Source: Acanthacorydalis orientalis (Eukaryota; Arthropoda; Insecta; Megaloptera; Corydalidae). Taken from it: a stretch of DNA of 64,000 nt. The DNA is taken from assembly GCA_034766995.1 (NCBI GenBank), contig CM068316.1:29940295-30004294 (forward strand), written 5' to 3'. Position 1 is the stretch's first letter; every line of letters begins with the position of its first letter. Below the pieces are notes generated by a model. That model was given only the letters and a program-made list of their open reading frames with translations. It searched no databases and had not been told where the DNA came from. Of the stretch, positions 24,930 to 36,830 are shown one piece after another. Made by a program: the position numbers and the translations under genes.

Positions 24930-25291
24930 TATAAGCGAGATAAATATTTGAGTATTTTAATATAATATTTTTTAATCATAATAGAAAATTCTTTTTTAAA
25001 CAATTTATTATGCATTTAATACTATTACATGTAAAAACAATATGAGTCAAAACAATTTACGTTGTTTTTTTTTGTACATAAAGATTTCATAGGACAGTAA
25101 TTATTAAGCAATTAACAAATTAAAACCTAAAAAACATATTAACAAAGAAAAATCATTAACAATTTTATTTTTTGTGTTAAACAGTTTTTTTTATTCCTGC
25201 AAAATTTAATTATGTGACAGGTAATTTTTGAAATGACCGTTTCAAATATATGATGTCAAAATAAATAAAAATAAAATAAAATAAAATAAAA

Positions 25292-25519
25292 ATGAATTTT
25301 ATTGATAATAAAATAATACAGGGCCGGGTTTGGCGTCATGTTTTGGACATTGGTGCGGTGCCCTTATCTGGACGGTATTTAACCGCATTTGTGGTGTGTG
25401 GATTGTGTGTAGTGTTATTTGTGATTTTTATTAATGTCTCATGCTTGGGTTCCGGGAAAAATTTTCAAAAAACCGGGAATCAAATTAAAGTATCTTTCGT
25501 CTATTTATATAAAAATTAA
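25292..25519 (+). CDS. Hypothetical 75-residue frame with one membrane segment
   Basis: Not recognised. ATG follows an AAAAT-repeat. The frame is less AT-rich than its surroundings from 25320 to 25470. It reads MNFIDNKIIQGRVWRHVLDI, then a hydrophobic run from about residue 31 to 52 (LTAFVVCGLCVVLFVIFINV) that could span a membrane, then a polar, basic tail (GSGKNFQKTGNQIK) and a stop. There is no homologue I can name, no promoter and no intron signal. The AAAAT tract could instead be the tail of a retroposed sequence. Coding status is doubtful. Confidence 0.18.
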   Translation: MNFIDNKIIQGRVWRHVLDIGAVPLSGRYLTAFVVCGLCVVLFVIFINVSCLGSGKNFQKTGNQIKVSFVYLYKN

Positions 25520-25604
25520 TACTATTGTTGTGAAAATACTGCACATAAGTTTATAAATCAGTTAGAAGTTTAAAGACCTTTATAGAAACAATGTGCATAA
25601 TTAA

Positions 25605-25648
<44 letters not shown>

Positions 25649-26901
25649 CGTATTTTTGTGAGAAATGAACAGTTTACTAAAATCAAATATTTTTTTGTAA
25701 ATAAAATTCATTCAAACAATGTCGTAATGATAATAAAATTCATTTATCTTACATTTTTAAACTTTTTGTATACACGTACTAACCTGTGTCATTCTTTTCA
25801 TAGTGTTGTAATTTCACTAATATTTCTGTCTTTGTTCGTTAAAAGCAAATTGCCTAATGTGTTTATTTTACATAATTGTATTAAAGCATCGTTCAACGTT
25901 AAGTAAGTCGTGACGCACAAAATTTATCGACATGAAAACGAAGTCATAAGTAACGGTAAAGCAAACCTGTATTCATGTAAATTTAATTTCTATTTTTGTT
26001 CTTAAAAAGTTTGAGTATGTAAAAGTACGAGTACGAGTAGAATCAAGTTTTGTGATTTTCCTATATAAAAGGGACTAATTAATACGACTTTAATTTACTT
26101 TTGTTTGATAAAGATTTGTGTTGTTCTTCTACATATTAAAGAATAGTGAAAGAGTTATAGTGTTTTAAATTAAAAGTGTATGAAGTGTTATATATAATTC
26201 ACTGTTTATAATTTTAATCGACAAAAAATACATAGTAATTTAAATATATAATATTTTTTTATGTGATATTATATTATAATGAAATAATAATTAATTAATA
26301 AAAAATATTCATTATGTACACAATAAATGTCATATTTTCATGTATTATTCAAAACAATTTAAAGTAGAAAAAATAAATAATAATTGACTTTTTTTTGAAG
26401 TGAAAGAAGTGCTCTATCTTTTTATGTGTGAATAAAAATGTACGTTTCCTGTAATACAAGAAAATCACTTGAATGTAGTGTCGTTACCAACAATATATGG
26501 TTATGTGAGTATTGTCATTTTTTTATATCTTCAGTAGAAATGTTTCTTTGTGTATGTACAATCAAAAAAGTAAATTCTGATATAACATTTCGTAGCAATG
26601 GAAATTTTACACAAATTTCCCAGATTATCCCCAGATTATAAAACTACATAATATATAGAATACTATTTTTTAATTTCTAAAAAGAAATACTTTTATGAGT
26701 ATATCATGATATTTTAATTTAATAATTATTAAGTATTTAATTTAAATATTTAATAATATATTTTAATAATAGCTTTATTATTGAATTATTTTATAAGATA
26801 ATATAATTTTATAATATAGCAATTTAGTAACAATATCACTAAATTTGATTTACTGTCTCATATAGTATTGAAAAATTTAAAAAATGACCATTATATTATC
26901 T

Positions 26902-27140
26902 TACTAGTATATAACCAGTTAAAATTGACGGGAAAATAGAAAGAAATATAGAAAGAAAAACGGTTTCTTTGTTTTTATATCATAATATATTTAATTATAA
27001 AAAATACCTAAGAATAAAACTTAATAAATTAAACTTGAAACCTATGAGCTGACAAAGCAAACATTTCTAATCACCATAGATACTCGTCACTTTGTCTGTA
27101 TGACAGAGACGAGAAATGTGTGTTTTTATTATTGTAAAAA
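26902..27140. repeat. Dispersed repeat, copy 1
   Basis: Aligns with 48475-48740 in the same orientation: ACTAGTATATA, then GGGAAAATAGAAAGAAA, then AAAAATACCTAAGAA and AACTTAATAAATTAAA. Near 27083 it contains the hairpin CTCGTCACTTTGTC/GACAGAGACGAG. The class is unknown. Confidence 0.6.
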
Positions 27141-27233
27141 AAATATGAAAACCTGAAAGTATCGAATATATTTTCCAGTTAAAATAAAAAAATATACAAT
27201 TGTTTATAAAATATATTATGTATATAACTTTAG

Positions 27234-27274
<41 letters not shown>

Positions 27275-27275
<1 letters not shown>

Positions 27276-28208
27276 GAGGTCAGACAATTAAGTAATGCGA
27301 CAAAATTCAAAAATCGAGTATATTTAAAAATTAAGGTACATCGCTGCGATCCCCTTCAAAGTAGTCCCCTCCCGCATCTATACACTTATTCCAGCGAGTT
27401 TTCCAGTTTTCGTAACAATTCTGGAACACTACTTGTGGGACCTCTCCGAGTACCCTCGTCACAGATTCTTGGATATCATCAACGGAGTCAAAATGTCGAC
27501 CTTTGACAAATTTTTTCATATGGGGGAATAGGAAAAAGTCGCAGGGTGACATGTCCGGTGAATAGGGCGGTTGTGGTAACGTTGCGATGCCTTTAGACGC
27601 CAAAAACTGAGAGACACTGAACGCACTGTGACAGGGAGCATTGTCGTGATGCAGAACCCAAGTCTTCGCGATCTCTGGACGCACTCTGAGCACCCTTTTT
27701 CGTAATTTTTCGAGCACATTGCGGTAGAATACTTGATTTACGGTTTGTCCAGGTGGTACGAACTCTTTGTGAACCACCCCTTTGCTGTCGAAGAAGCAAA
27801 TCAACATGGTTTTCACTTTGGACTTGCTCATTCTCGCCTTCTTTGGCCTTGGTGCTCCAGGGGGCAGCCACTGTTGGCTTTGTCGTTTAGTTTCGGGGTC
27901 ATATTGAAAGAACCAACTTTCATCACCAGTAATAACTCGACCGAGAAGAGTAGGATCACTTTCAACCTGCTCGAGACAATCTTGAGCGATGTTCATTCGG
28001 TGGGCTTTTTGCTCATTTCGTGACATGCACTACTCGCGCGTTGTTACAAAACACTAAACAGCTGGCGAAGAAATGATCGTACGAGGGTGGTCAAGGTCTC
28101 AATCGAGAGAGTAGGGATCTGCTATTACGGTGGCGGAGTTACAGGTTCGCAGTGTTACCACAGGCCGAGAAAAAAAAATCGGTGGCATTACTTAATTGTC
28201 TGACTTCG
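27275..28208 (-). mobile_element. Mariner deletion derivative, copy 2
   Basis: A 934 bp element, nearly identical to 24008-24929 and inverted relative to it. The left end CGAGGTCAGACAATTAAGTA sits directly against a (TA)n array, which served as the TA target. The right-end TIR has two differences (ends GTCTGACTTCG). It keeps the 11 bp missing from copy 1, so it shows the original deletion junction. Confidence 0.93.
27331..28026 (-). CDS. Mariner transposase catalytic domain, no DNA-binding domain
   Basis: An intact 231-codon frame starting MSRNEQKAHRMNIAQD. The first two or three residues sit where the normal start codon lies after the 5' leader, and NEQKAHR belongs to the linker just before the catalytic domain. 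The deletion therefore joined start codon and catalytic domain in frame. All three Asp are present (TGDESW, HHDNAPCH, SPCDFFLF) with the 34-residue gap. It differs from copy 1 at only a few residues, including LLGRV for LLDRV, LPPGAP for LSPGAP, FPHMKKF for FLHMKKI, PQVVF for PQEVF and DAGGDY for DAGRDY. It lacks the ~120-residue helix-turn-helix region, so autonomous transposition is not expected. Confidence 0.9.
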   Translation of the reverse strand: MSRNEQKAHRMNIAQDCLEQVESDPTLLGRVITGDESWFFQYDPETKRQSQQWLPPGAPRPKKARMSKSKVKTMLICFFDSKGVVHKEFVPPGQTVNQVFYRNVLEKLRKRVLRVRPEIAKTWVLHHDNAPCHSAFSVSQFLASKGIATLPQPPYSPDMSPCDFFLFPHMKKFVKGRHFDSVDDIQESVTRVLGEVPQVVFQNCYENWKTRWNKCIDAGGDYFEGDRSDVP

Positions 28209-30409
28209 TATATGTAGATCAGATAGATATATTAGTAGATATTACTAATATATTTGATAATAAATATCATTGGATTAACCTAATGGCTATGAATTATGTT
28301 TTAATGAAATAAATATCATAATTAATGTACTGAAAATTGAAAAAAACTATTTGTTTTTCATTAAATATTCAACTATTTTGACAGATAATGCAACATATAG
28401 GGGAGAGTTGTACCAAGAGACAATGTTTTCATTATTTTTTAAGTTTATTTTTCATTATTTAATTTCTAGAAAAAGTTTTATTCCTAATATTCATTATTAT
28501 AATTATTATTTTTGTTCTAATAAATGCATATTAAAGTTTATAAACTGTGCAAAATATATGTGATATATTTTAAGATACATGCACTTGTATCAAGGAAGAT
28601 TAAATATGATTTTTGCATTTTTATATGAATAAAATAAGAATATAAAATAGAAATGAAATTTTGATCTATATTATAGTTAGGAAAATCCATTTCAAAATTA
28701 TAGATTTTTATATCATCTTATTCTTTCAAGTATTGCTTCCGGTAAATAACGAACATCTCTAAAAATAAAACTGTTTATAGTTTTCATTTATAATAAAATG
28801 TATTTTTTAATTTCGTTTACTTATTTTTCAAATATTTTATTTTTTTAATCTTTGTTTTTATAAACCAAATTTTTGGTAAATTATTGAATTGTTCCTTTTT
28901 ATTACACTAAAATATAATCTTGATTACAAATAGAACTTATACCAAGATTTATTATTATTTATTTTCCAATTATTGATTTTTAAAATTTATATTATTTCTC
29001 TTTACAAATATAAAGAAGGATCCGTGTTTCTACGAAATGTGTCAAAATAAATAAATCCTCTAAAGTTGTGGTACATTTTTGAATGTAATCGTCATTTTTA
29101 TTGTTTAGATAGTTGATTGTTACTTTGATTAGGATGAAGTGATGTTATAATGCCCTTTGGGACGTGAAAAAGTTCATCAATTCTAATTTGATTGTTTATC
29201 TAAATCGTCTTTTTTTCATTATTTTATTAAACATGTTTTGTTGAAAATAAAGTTTAAAATTTGAAATCATTTTAATTAATTTTGTTAAATTACTAATAGT
29301 TGGAAGTACTATAATTTCTACAAGAAGAACAAGTAACAAGTTTCTGAAATTCTTCTGATATCCATAAGAACTATAAAAACCCACAAAATTTTCAATTACA
29401 AGTCAAGTTTATATCAATAACGCTGCACATCTGGTCTAATACTAGAAGCAACTTGTTGGAAAATTGTCTTTTGTCAGCTATGGATTTTCTTCCATTAGAT
29501 GATAGTGAGATGCTTTTTAGAACATTCTCTCATCTTATGAAACATCATTGACCAATATGAGTTTTCATTTTTTTTTTAAATTTTTACCAGCATTATTGTT
29601 CAGAAGGAACGTAAAGTATTTTCTGTTTTTATTTAAATGAGATTTGGTTTTTGAGATAGGACACATTTCAATATGTTCTTCGAGGTTAGCGTTATGAGCA
29701 TTTATTTACTATGTTCGGCTTCGATATTTGTTATTTTCAGGACTTATATGTGTATTATGTATTTTACATATGTGTTATAAACAATTATATTTCAAAAATA
29801 TAATTTAAAACTATGTGTCGAAACAAGAATTGGCAGTCTCAATAACTTTATTAAGATAAAATTTTGATGATTAAAGATGCACTGAAAGAAGATAATTAAG
29901 TTAATATCACATTTTACTGTAAAAATCAGTCACTTCATATAAATAAAAAATTAGGTTATTCAAATTTACATTACAAATTATTCGGATTTATTTTAATTTA
30001 TTATTGAATATAAAATAAACCTATCTATTAAATAATACGAAATAATTTAATAAATTTATTTTTCATTCTTTTTTATCAGCTGTATTTATTTTTTAATAAC
30101 ATGCAAAAATCATGTATTAAAATATTTTCATTGACAATTTCGAAAATATTACGGACATTCTGTTCAACTTACCCAAGCTAATTTTTTATTTGTAAACTCA
30201 TTTATACGATAAAGTTCGACACGTATAAATTTGAGATTCGAAATCCATATAAAGCAATCTAATATACACACGATAAAGCGAGTTTGATTTTGTAGTGCGT
30301 CTGCTCACGGTTCTAAATAAAGCGTCGATTCATGATGTTCAGTGGAACGTGTAATTTTGCAGTAGTAGTTTGCACACATAACATATATAAATATAAACCC
30401 ATACGTAAA

Positions 30410-30443
<34 letters not shown>

Positions 30444-30998
30444 GTACAAACTTCGAATGAATATATTTATTTTATATAAAATGTATTGTACTCAAAGTAC
30501 TAAATATCTGTTTCCTTGTTTAAATTAAGATCTTTAATATTTCTTGACGTTTACTAAGACTTCAATACATTGACAAAGGAATTTCTATTAAAACAAGGAT
30601 ATTAGAGTTATTCAATGTCTTATTTCCTTTAAAATGTACACGATTTATTTTCATTCACAGTATGAAGCTATTTAAATATTTTCTCATTACATTTTATAAC
30701 TATTGTAATATTAACTGTTTTACTATTGCAATCTTAAAGTGCAGTCAATATGTTAAGGAACTAAGGGGTTTTATTTTTAAATAAATTAATAAGTAATGAT
30801 TTGATTTCATTGACTATTTTACATATAAATTTATAGTAATAAATATATTTTGTATTAATTGAAAGAATAAGTGATCATAATGTTAAAAAAAATATTAAAT
30901 TTAAAGCATAATATAGTAATGTAATACAGATAATGATTTTATTATTATTATAGTTCTTCATTTGTTATTGTTTATTGTCATTTGTTAATATTTATATA
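28209..30998. other. AT-rich spacer, no gene seen
   Basis: A TA tract lies at about 30414-30442. The frames near 28351-28563 and 29196-29384 are AT-rich chance openings. No repeat family was recognised. Confidence 0.65.
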
Positions 30999-32040
30999 TT
31001 AGGTTGGTAGAAAAATAATTGCGTTTTATAACCTTCAAATTCATATATATTTTTCTCGGCACATTTTTGACAATTAATTACAATTTTATTTATTTCGATG
31101 GTGTAAAATTCCGGAGTTCTGAGGTTGATAAAATTTCGAAATACACTTTCGACAGCACCTTGGTTGTTGAAGACCTGGCCATGTAAGAAGTTGTCGAAAT
31201 GATTAAACAATTGATAATCTGTTTGCAAGTTGTCTGGTGAGTACGGAGGATGAGCCAATGCTTCATAACCCAAATCATTAAATTTTTGAAGGGTCAATCG
31301 TGCGACGTGTGGGCGTGCATTATCGTGGTACAGGATTGAACCTTTTTTATGGGCCAGTGCGTCGTAGTTCTTCGTGAATGGTGTCGATTTCTTGACAATA
31401 ACTCTCAGCTATAATGGTTTCGCCAGAATTTAAAAAAATAGTGGATTATACCAAGCACAGACCACCAAACAGTTACCGTAATTTTCTTTTGTGAAGTTTC
31501 TGTTCCGCGAAATGTTTTCGGGCTTCATTTTATCCAATTATTGGATAAAATGAAGCCCACTTTCTTTTATCGTAAAGGATTCAATTTTCGTCGTATGTTA
31601 CAATACAATCGGGAAACTAATTGTTTCTTTTGAGTAAAAAAAGTGTAGAACAAACTTCGTAACAGTGAATTTTTTGGTTTTCGTTCAGTTCGCGCGGAAC
31701 CCATTTGTCAAGCTTGTTTGATTTTTCCAGTTGTTTCAAGTAATGCAGAATTGTTGGATGACAAACTTCTAATTTTTGTGTAAGATCCTGTATTGTTGTG
31801 CGTGGTTCTGATTCAACTAATGTCTTCAGTTGGTCGTTATGAACTGAAGAAGGACGCCCTCGATCTTCTTCATCTTCAAGGCTTTAGTCCCCAGCACAAA
31901 ATTTTTGGAACCACCATTACAACGTACATTCTTTAACAGTACTTACACCAAAACCATAGTTTAGTTTATGAACAGTTTCTTCAGCTTTACCATCTGTTTT
32001 GAATTCATACAAAAAATGCTGTTATTTGTTTCTCTTCCAT
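30992..32040 (-). pseudogene. Hsmar1-like mariner transposase, inactivated
   Basis: The minus strand starts KMEEKQITAFFV and reads the helix-turn-helix region (VHKLNYGFGVSTVKECTL, WWFQKFCAG, DEEDRGRPSSVHNDQLKTLV, HPTILHYLKQLEKSNKLDKWVPRELNENQK). The first catalytic site is VTYDEN, followed by a stop in place of Trp. The second is LYHDNARPHVAR and the third SPDNLQTDYQLF, so all three Asp are readable. The C-terminus ends near EINKIVINCQKCAEKNIYEFEG. There are at least five stops, and a frameshift occurs before the second site. The 101-codon open frame at 30992-31297 is the C-terminal part. A perfect palindrome at 31520-31558 has replaced the normal WLD motif. Confidence 0.9.
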
Positions 32041-32228
32041 CTTTAATTCAATAGCCCAATTTGAAGCAAAATTAATAATAAACCAAAGTAGATTTCACCA
32101 AAATACAGACTGAAAAAATCACTTTAAATTGATATTAACATAAACACGATGAAATGACACTTTCATTGAAAAAAATTAAGGTTAGATCTCAAAAAACAAC
32201 AACCGTAATTATTTTCCTACCAACCTAA
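30999..32228 (-). mobile_element. Full-length decayed Hsmar1-like mariner
   Basis: About 1230 bp with TIRs TTAGGTTGGTAGAAAAATAA on the left and a plus-strand right end TTATTTTCCTACCAACCTAA, flanked by TA. It is the only near-complete copy of the family also found at 1, 1777, 36831 and 58530. The TIR closely resembles that of Hsmar1, placing the family in the cecropia subfamily. Confidence 0.92.
31520..31558. repeat. 39 bp perfect palindrome inside the mariner
   Basis: The left arm GGGCTTCATTTTATCCAAT and the right arm ATTGGATAAAATGAAGCCC are exact complements of 19 bp around a single central T. Confidence 0.97.
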
Positions 32229-33150
32229 TATATTTCAAAGCAGACTTCTACATATTTATTTTATATTTGTGTCTATTCTCTCCATAAGATATTTATTTGA
32301 TTCATTTTTGAGTAGTCTCCATTAATTTCAGAATAATATTCAATTAATAACAAAATAATAAATTAAGATAATTCAATACAATTTAGAAATAGTACTTTGC
32401 AGTTTGGTTTCAAGTTATTTGTGTCATTAATTCTGTATAATATCTAAATGGTGGGAGATTTAGCGAGATTTACAGATGTGTCCCTCAATTGTTCAGAAAT
32501 AAAAACTATTCATTCGTTTTTAATTATATCTGGTTTTAACAAAAAAACAACAAACACCATTTTGGAAACAATTTTTAATTGTATCACTAACATGAAAGAT
32601 TGTTTTTGTTAACTTATATAAGATGTGCATTTATTATAATTTTACTTGTAAAGAATACATTCTAAAAAAATTTTTTTTGTTCAAAACTATCAAAATTAAT
32701 GAAAAAATATTGAATGAAATATACTCAATGCTCTGTTATGTAAACCTTTAATATATAAGCGATTTTGATGTAATATTTTATTATCTTTCTATATACAAAA
32801 AAAAATCCATTGTAAAATTTCCATAAAACATTTTTATTTTTCGTGTAGATTACCTAGTCACAACACCGTTCCCTCCACTACATTCTACAAGTAGCAAGTT
32901 AACCATTTCCATTAATTACTGGTTGATGTATATCTCTGGTATGTTCTGATTGGTTGACACATCAGTCACATGTATGTAACTCTCTCACGGTGTACAAAAA
33001 AAGAGGTGTATACGATTTCAATGTAAAATTGTTGACATTTATTCAAAATATTGTATTCACTGTAGTTTTAGAGTAAAAATATTATTACATATTTTAACAT
33101 AGTATTTTGTTGTTAATTTTTATAAACTTTTCCAATAAAATTTATTTAAA
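32229..33150. other. AT-rich spacer with a less AT-rich 32850-33010 patch
   Basis: No gene seen. At 32945-32955 an inverted CCAAT motif (GATTGGTTGAC) occurs in the less AT-rich patch upstream of the small frame at 33151. Promoter function is not established. Confidence 0.5.
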
Positions 33151-33291
33151 ATGACTTACGTTTTACGCATATTATTTGTTAATTTATGTTATTTGTTAGG
33201 GGAGGGCAAGTTACAGCATGCGAGGGATGAATCCTCCTCCGAGGAGAGGGAATACCCCTCCCCCGTTATTAATAAAAAAACTTTAATTTGA
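33151..33291 (+). CDS. Hypothetical 46-residue frame, possible secreted peptide or exon
   Basis: Not recognised. ATG in the context AAAATGA opens a 46-codon frame. The N-terminus MTYVLRILFVNLCYLLG is hydrophobic and signal-peptide-like. It is followed by a charged, Ser/Glu-rich part (ARDESSSEEREYPSP) encoded by a GC-rich island (33195-33266) unlike its surroundings. The sequence TTTATGTTATTTGTTAG just before the island also resembles a splice acceptor, so the island might be an internal exon. No convincing donor follows, and no homologue or polyadenylation logic can be shown. It may also be chance or a fragment of a repeat. Confidence 0.22.
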   Translation: MTYVLRILFVNLCYLLGEGKLQHARDESSSEEREYPSPVINKKTLI

Positions 33292-33499
33292 TTAAAATCT
33301 AAATGTTATACAGATATATAAAAATTAATATGAAGCAGCGACTGTATTGTGTTTTTAATATAAGTATTATTTCACATAAATGAAATAAAATTAAAGGTAT
33401 TTCTTAAATTATTTTATTCTCTATTAAGGGAATATAACTTTTTATTTAGGTACTGTTACTAAAAATTGCGTTCATTTTAGAGTCATTAAAAATAACGCA

Positions 33500-33603
<104 letters not shown>

Positions 33604-35205
33604 AGTTTAAAAGTAAAACACGTACTTTCGTGACGGAAGATCCTAGGCATTAGAGGAAATGCCGGTGGATCATGTAATTTCTTAATAGTACAAGTTTTGC
33701 TGGTGATTTTCACGAAAAGCCCGTCTCGGTTCGTTATACGGGACTATCAGTAGCTTAACACGATATGCTGAAATTTAAATACTAAAACACCATCGCTATG
33801 GTAGGCCATCATTAGTTGGAAGGTTGTGTCTCATTATTATCATTATTATTATTTGTTTTCGTAATTATACAAGAATCAAGTGATAAGGAACAATTTTACG
33901 ATCATAACGCAAATTAGTATAAACTAAAACTAAATTAGAGTCAGGTTAGTTTAGATCAGATCGTGATAAGTCGTTAGACCAGGCCAGTCCAGTCTAATAG
34001 GTTATTGTTCTTCCTAGATTACTTTTTTAAAAGAATGCACAATTTAAACAAAATTAGCGAATACGTTCTGTCTATCGTTTTTATTTGTTTAACACGTATC
34101 CGTTTTCAAATTTTTTTAATTAAAATTTGTATACAATAAATACTGGACATAAGTGAATGTCATAGTTGACATAACATGATTGATTGTTTATAGAAAACTC
34201 ATTGTATAGGATTTTTTAAAACGTTATTAATCATTTTGTTTTGAATTTTTAGTTGAAAAGAATGTTTATATTTTTAATATTATTTTATTGTTTATTGTGT
34301 ATCCCGAAATTGGTACGACATTTATATGTAGAGATATAAGATGTGAACTTATAGAAATTAATAATTACTTTTTATGTTGTTTCGTATTGAAATTGACATA
34401 TATACAAAAAGATGTAATGTTACACAGTACCATAGTTATCAATTACTATCTTAAACATAGGCTTAATATAATTATTGTTTTAGAGTTCAAATCAAATAAA
34501 TATGTGCAAATTTTAAAATATAATTATACATAAAATATTTAAATGTATTATTATACGAAAACAAATTAGTTTTATAAAGTATGACGTAACTTAAATAAGT
34601 TATATTTATATTGTTCAACAATTACTATTATTTTTTATTTTACCATTATTATATAATAAAATAATGTAGATAACTGTGAATTAATTTTATGATCGTATAA
34701 TCAAAAACTTTTAAAGGTTTTTCAACTCTAAGGGAAAAATTAAAAAAAATATTGGTTTTGGAACTGTTTAATAAACTTTAAAACCGTTTCAATATCGATA
34801 TTGACCTCTTTTTAGGCACTACACATTTTTGTGGTAAGAGTTATGTTATTGTTCTATTGTAATATATAAAATAGTGAAGCTTTTTCCTTATTAACTCTCA
34901 TTTTTAAACACAATTACATATTTATAAATTAATACTCTTAACACTAGAATATTCAAAATATGCGTTGAAGTAAAAGGCGTTAAAATCATTTAATTTAATT
35001 AGAAATTTTATTTAGAAATTTTATTTAATTTAAAATAAAGTTAGTGGCTGTTAGTTTAAGTCATATATAGAAAAAAATACTTCTTGAGATATCTGATTAG
35101 TGTTAAACAATAATTTTAAGATAGTTTATTGTCTTCGGTTAAAAATTGATATTAGTTGTTTAATGTAATATAAAAGCAACATCACTTATTTATATATTGT
35201 TTATA

Positions 35206-35206
35206 T

Positions 35207-35256
<50 letters not shown>

Positions 35257-35262
35257 TATATG
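35206..35262. repeat. (TA)n with TG interruptions
   Basis: TA repeats interrupted twice by GTA. Confidence 0.93.
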
Positions 35263-36509
35263 ATTTTTTGACTTTTTTTTGCTGTGTAAGTTAAACTTTT
35301 AAGAAAATAATTTTAATAACTTTTTTTTGAAATGCATGTTATCAACATTTTTTTATCAGATTATAATAGTAGCATAGTGTGGACAATGTAGCATAATGTA
35401 ACAAACTTATGGAAATATAATATAAATAATTTATATGAATATTTTATCTAAATAATTATTTTCTTTTTGAATTTTTATAAGAAATTTACTAATAAAAATA
35501 ATTTTTGATAGTTATACTTCAAAAAACTGTAAAGATGTATATAAAAAATCATAATATTTCATTAACATTTGTACTGTAAGAAATTATTTTTATACAAATA
35601 TAGTTTTAATAATTATATATATATATATAAACAATTTTAATTTCTAAATAAAAAAATATATTAAATAGTAAACAAATTTTTATCAAGAAATTATCAGGTG
35701 TATCATAAAATTAGAAATTATTTAATGAATTATATATTCGACAAGGCAATAAGTATTAGTAAACTGAAGACAGTCACAATTAACGTAGTAATTTGGATAG
35801 TTCTGACGTATCAAAATAATGTCGTTGAAATAATTAAGGATGTGTTAAATTAAATCCGATTTCACATAAGATTAATTAGGTTTACGATAGTGCTAACAGA
35901 AAGATGATATATTGAATCATTATTTAAATCTAATGTTAGCTTCTTGTGAAAATTAAATCATTTAATTAATTTTAATGTATTGAAAAAAATAAAGTAATTA
36001 ATTAGTTTGATCGAAAATAGTTTAATAAAGACAAAGTATTTTGTCTTTTCTAGTTGGGTTAATTTATTAAATTGGGTTACATTATTGAATATAAATTATA
36101 AATGTCTTTATTTATTATTTATAAAAAAATTATTTCAATTTTCTTATGCGTTGTTTTAATTTGTTCTCGATTTTCAATGGTATTTTAAGGATCAAATCTA
36201 TGTAAGATGTTTAAAAACAGTATAATTGGTTCATATGTATTTTAAAATATATAACAGCTGTTGATTATTTTACGGTTGAGCAAAGAAAAGAAAATACTTA
36301 TATCCATAGACAGAGAAATTTATAATTATTTTTCTTCAATATAATTAATTTTATTTAGCTTAAAAAATTCTTTTGACAAAAAATAAATAGTTTGTAATGT
36401 AAAACTATTTACGTATCGAAATACATTGGAAAAATAATGATTTTTTTATTGATTTTCGATACTACATTATAACTTGGAAATAAATATTATATTTTATGTA
36501 TTAGAATTA

Positions 36510-36510
36510 A

Positions 36511-36580
<70 letters not shown>
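36510..36580. repeat. (TA)n microsatellite
   Basis: A TA run with one CATA interruption. Confidence 0.95.
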
Positions 36581-36586
<6 letters not shown>

Positions 36587-36830
36587 ATTAGTAGTATTCT
36601 AATTTCTAAATTTTCACCGCTTTGTTATTTATTTTGTATTTTATTATCATTTGATTCGAAACCTGTATTGATTTCAAGTAGCTTTTTATTAATATTATAG
36701 TTATGGGCTTAGTTCCAAAATGATTAAAATGAAAAGAAAATGAATTATTTAATATTGAAAATTTAGAATAGAATAATGGATACACATTAAATAAAAAACA
36801 TTTCTAACTAAATTAGTATTCACATCCAGT

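Larger units (their letters stand above)
24930..27274. other. AT-rich spacer between inverted mariners
   Basis: Holds an AAAAT-repeat at 25258-25291, a TA tract at 25603-25648 and another at 27234-27274 that abuts the second mariner. It also holds the dispersed repeat at 26902. The frames at 25658-25906 and 26438-26641 have no recognisable domain and are probably chance. Confidence 0.6.

Noticed and set aside
26438..26641. 67-codon frame with several Cys residues
   Set aside because: No recognisable spacing of a zinc finger or toxin fold, AT-rich codons, and no supporting signals; taken as chance.
34288..34533. 81-codon frame
   Set aside because: Non-ATG start, Ile/Tyr/Asn-rich, no motif.
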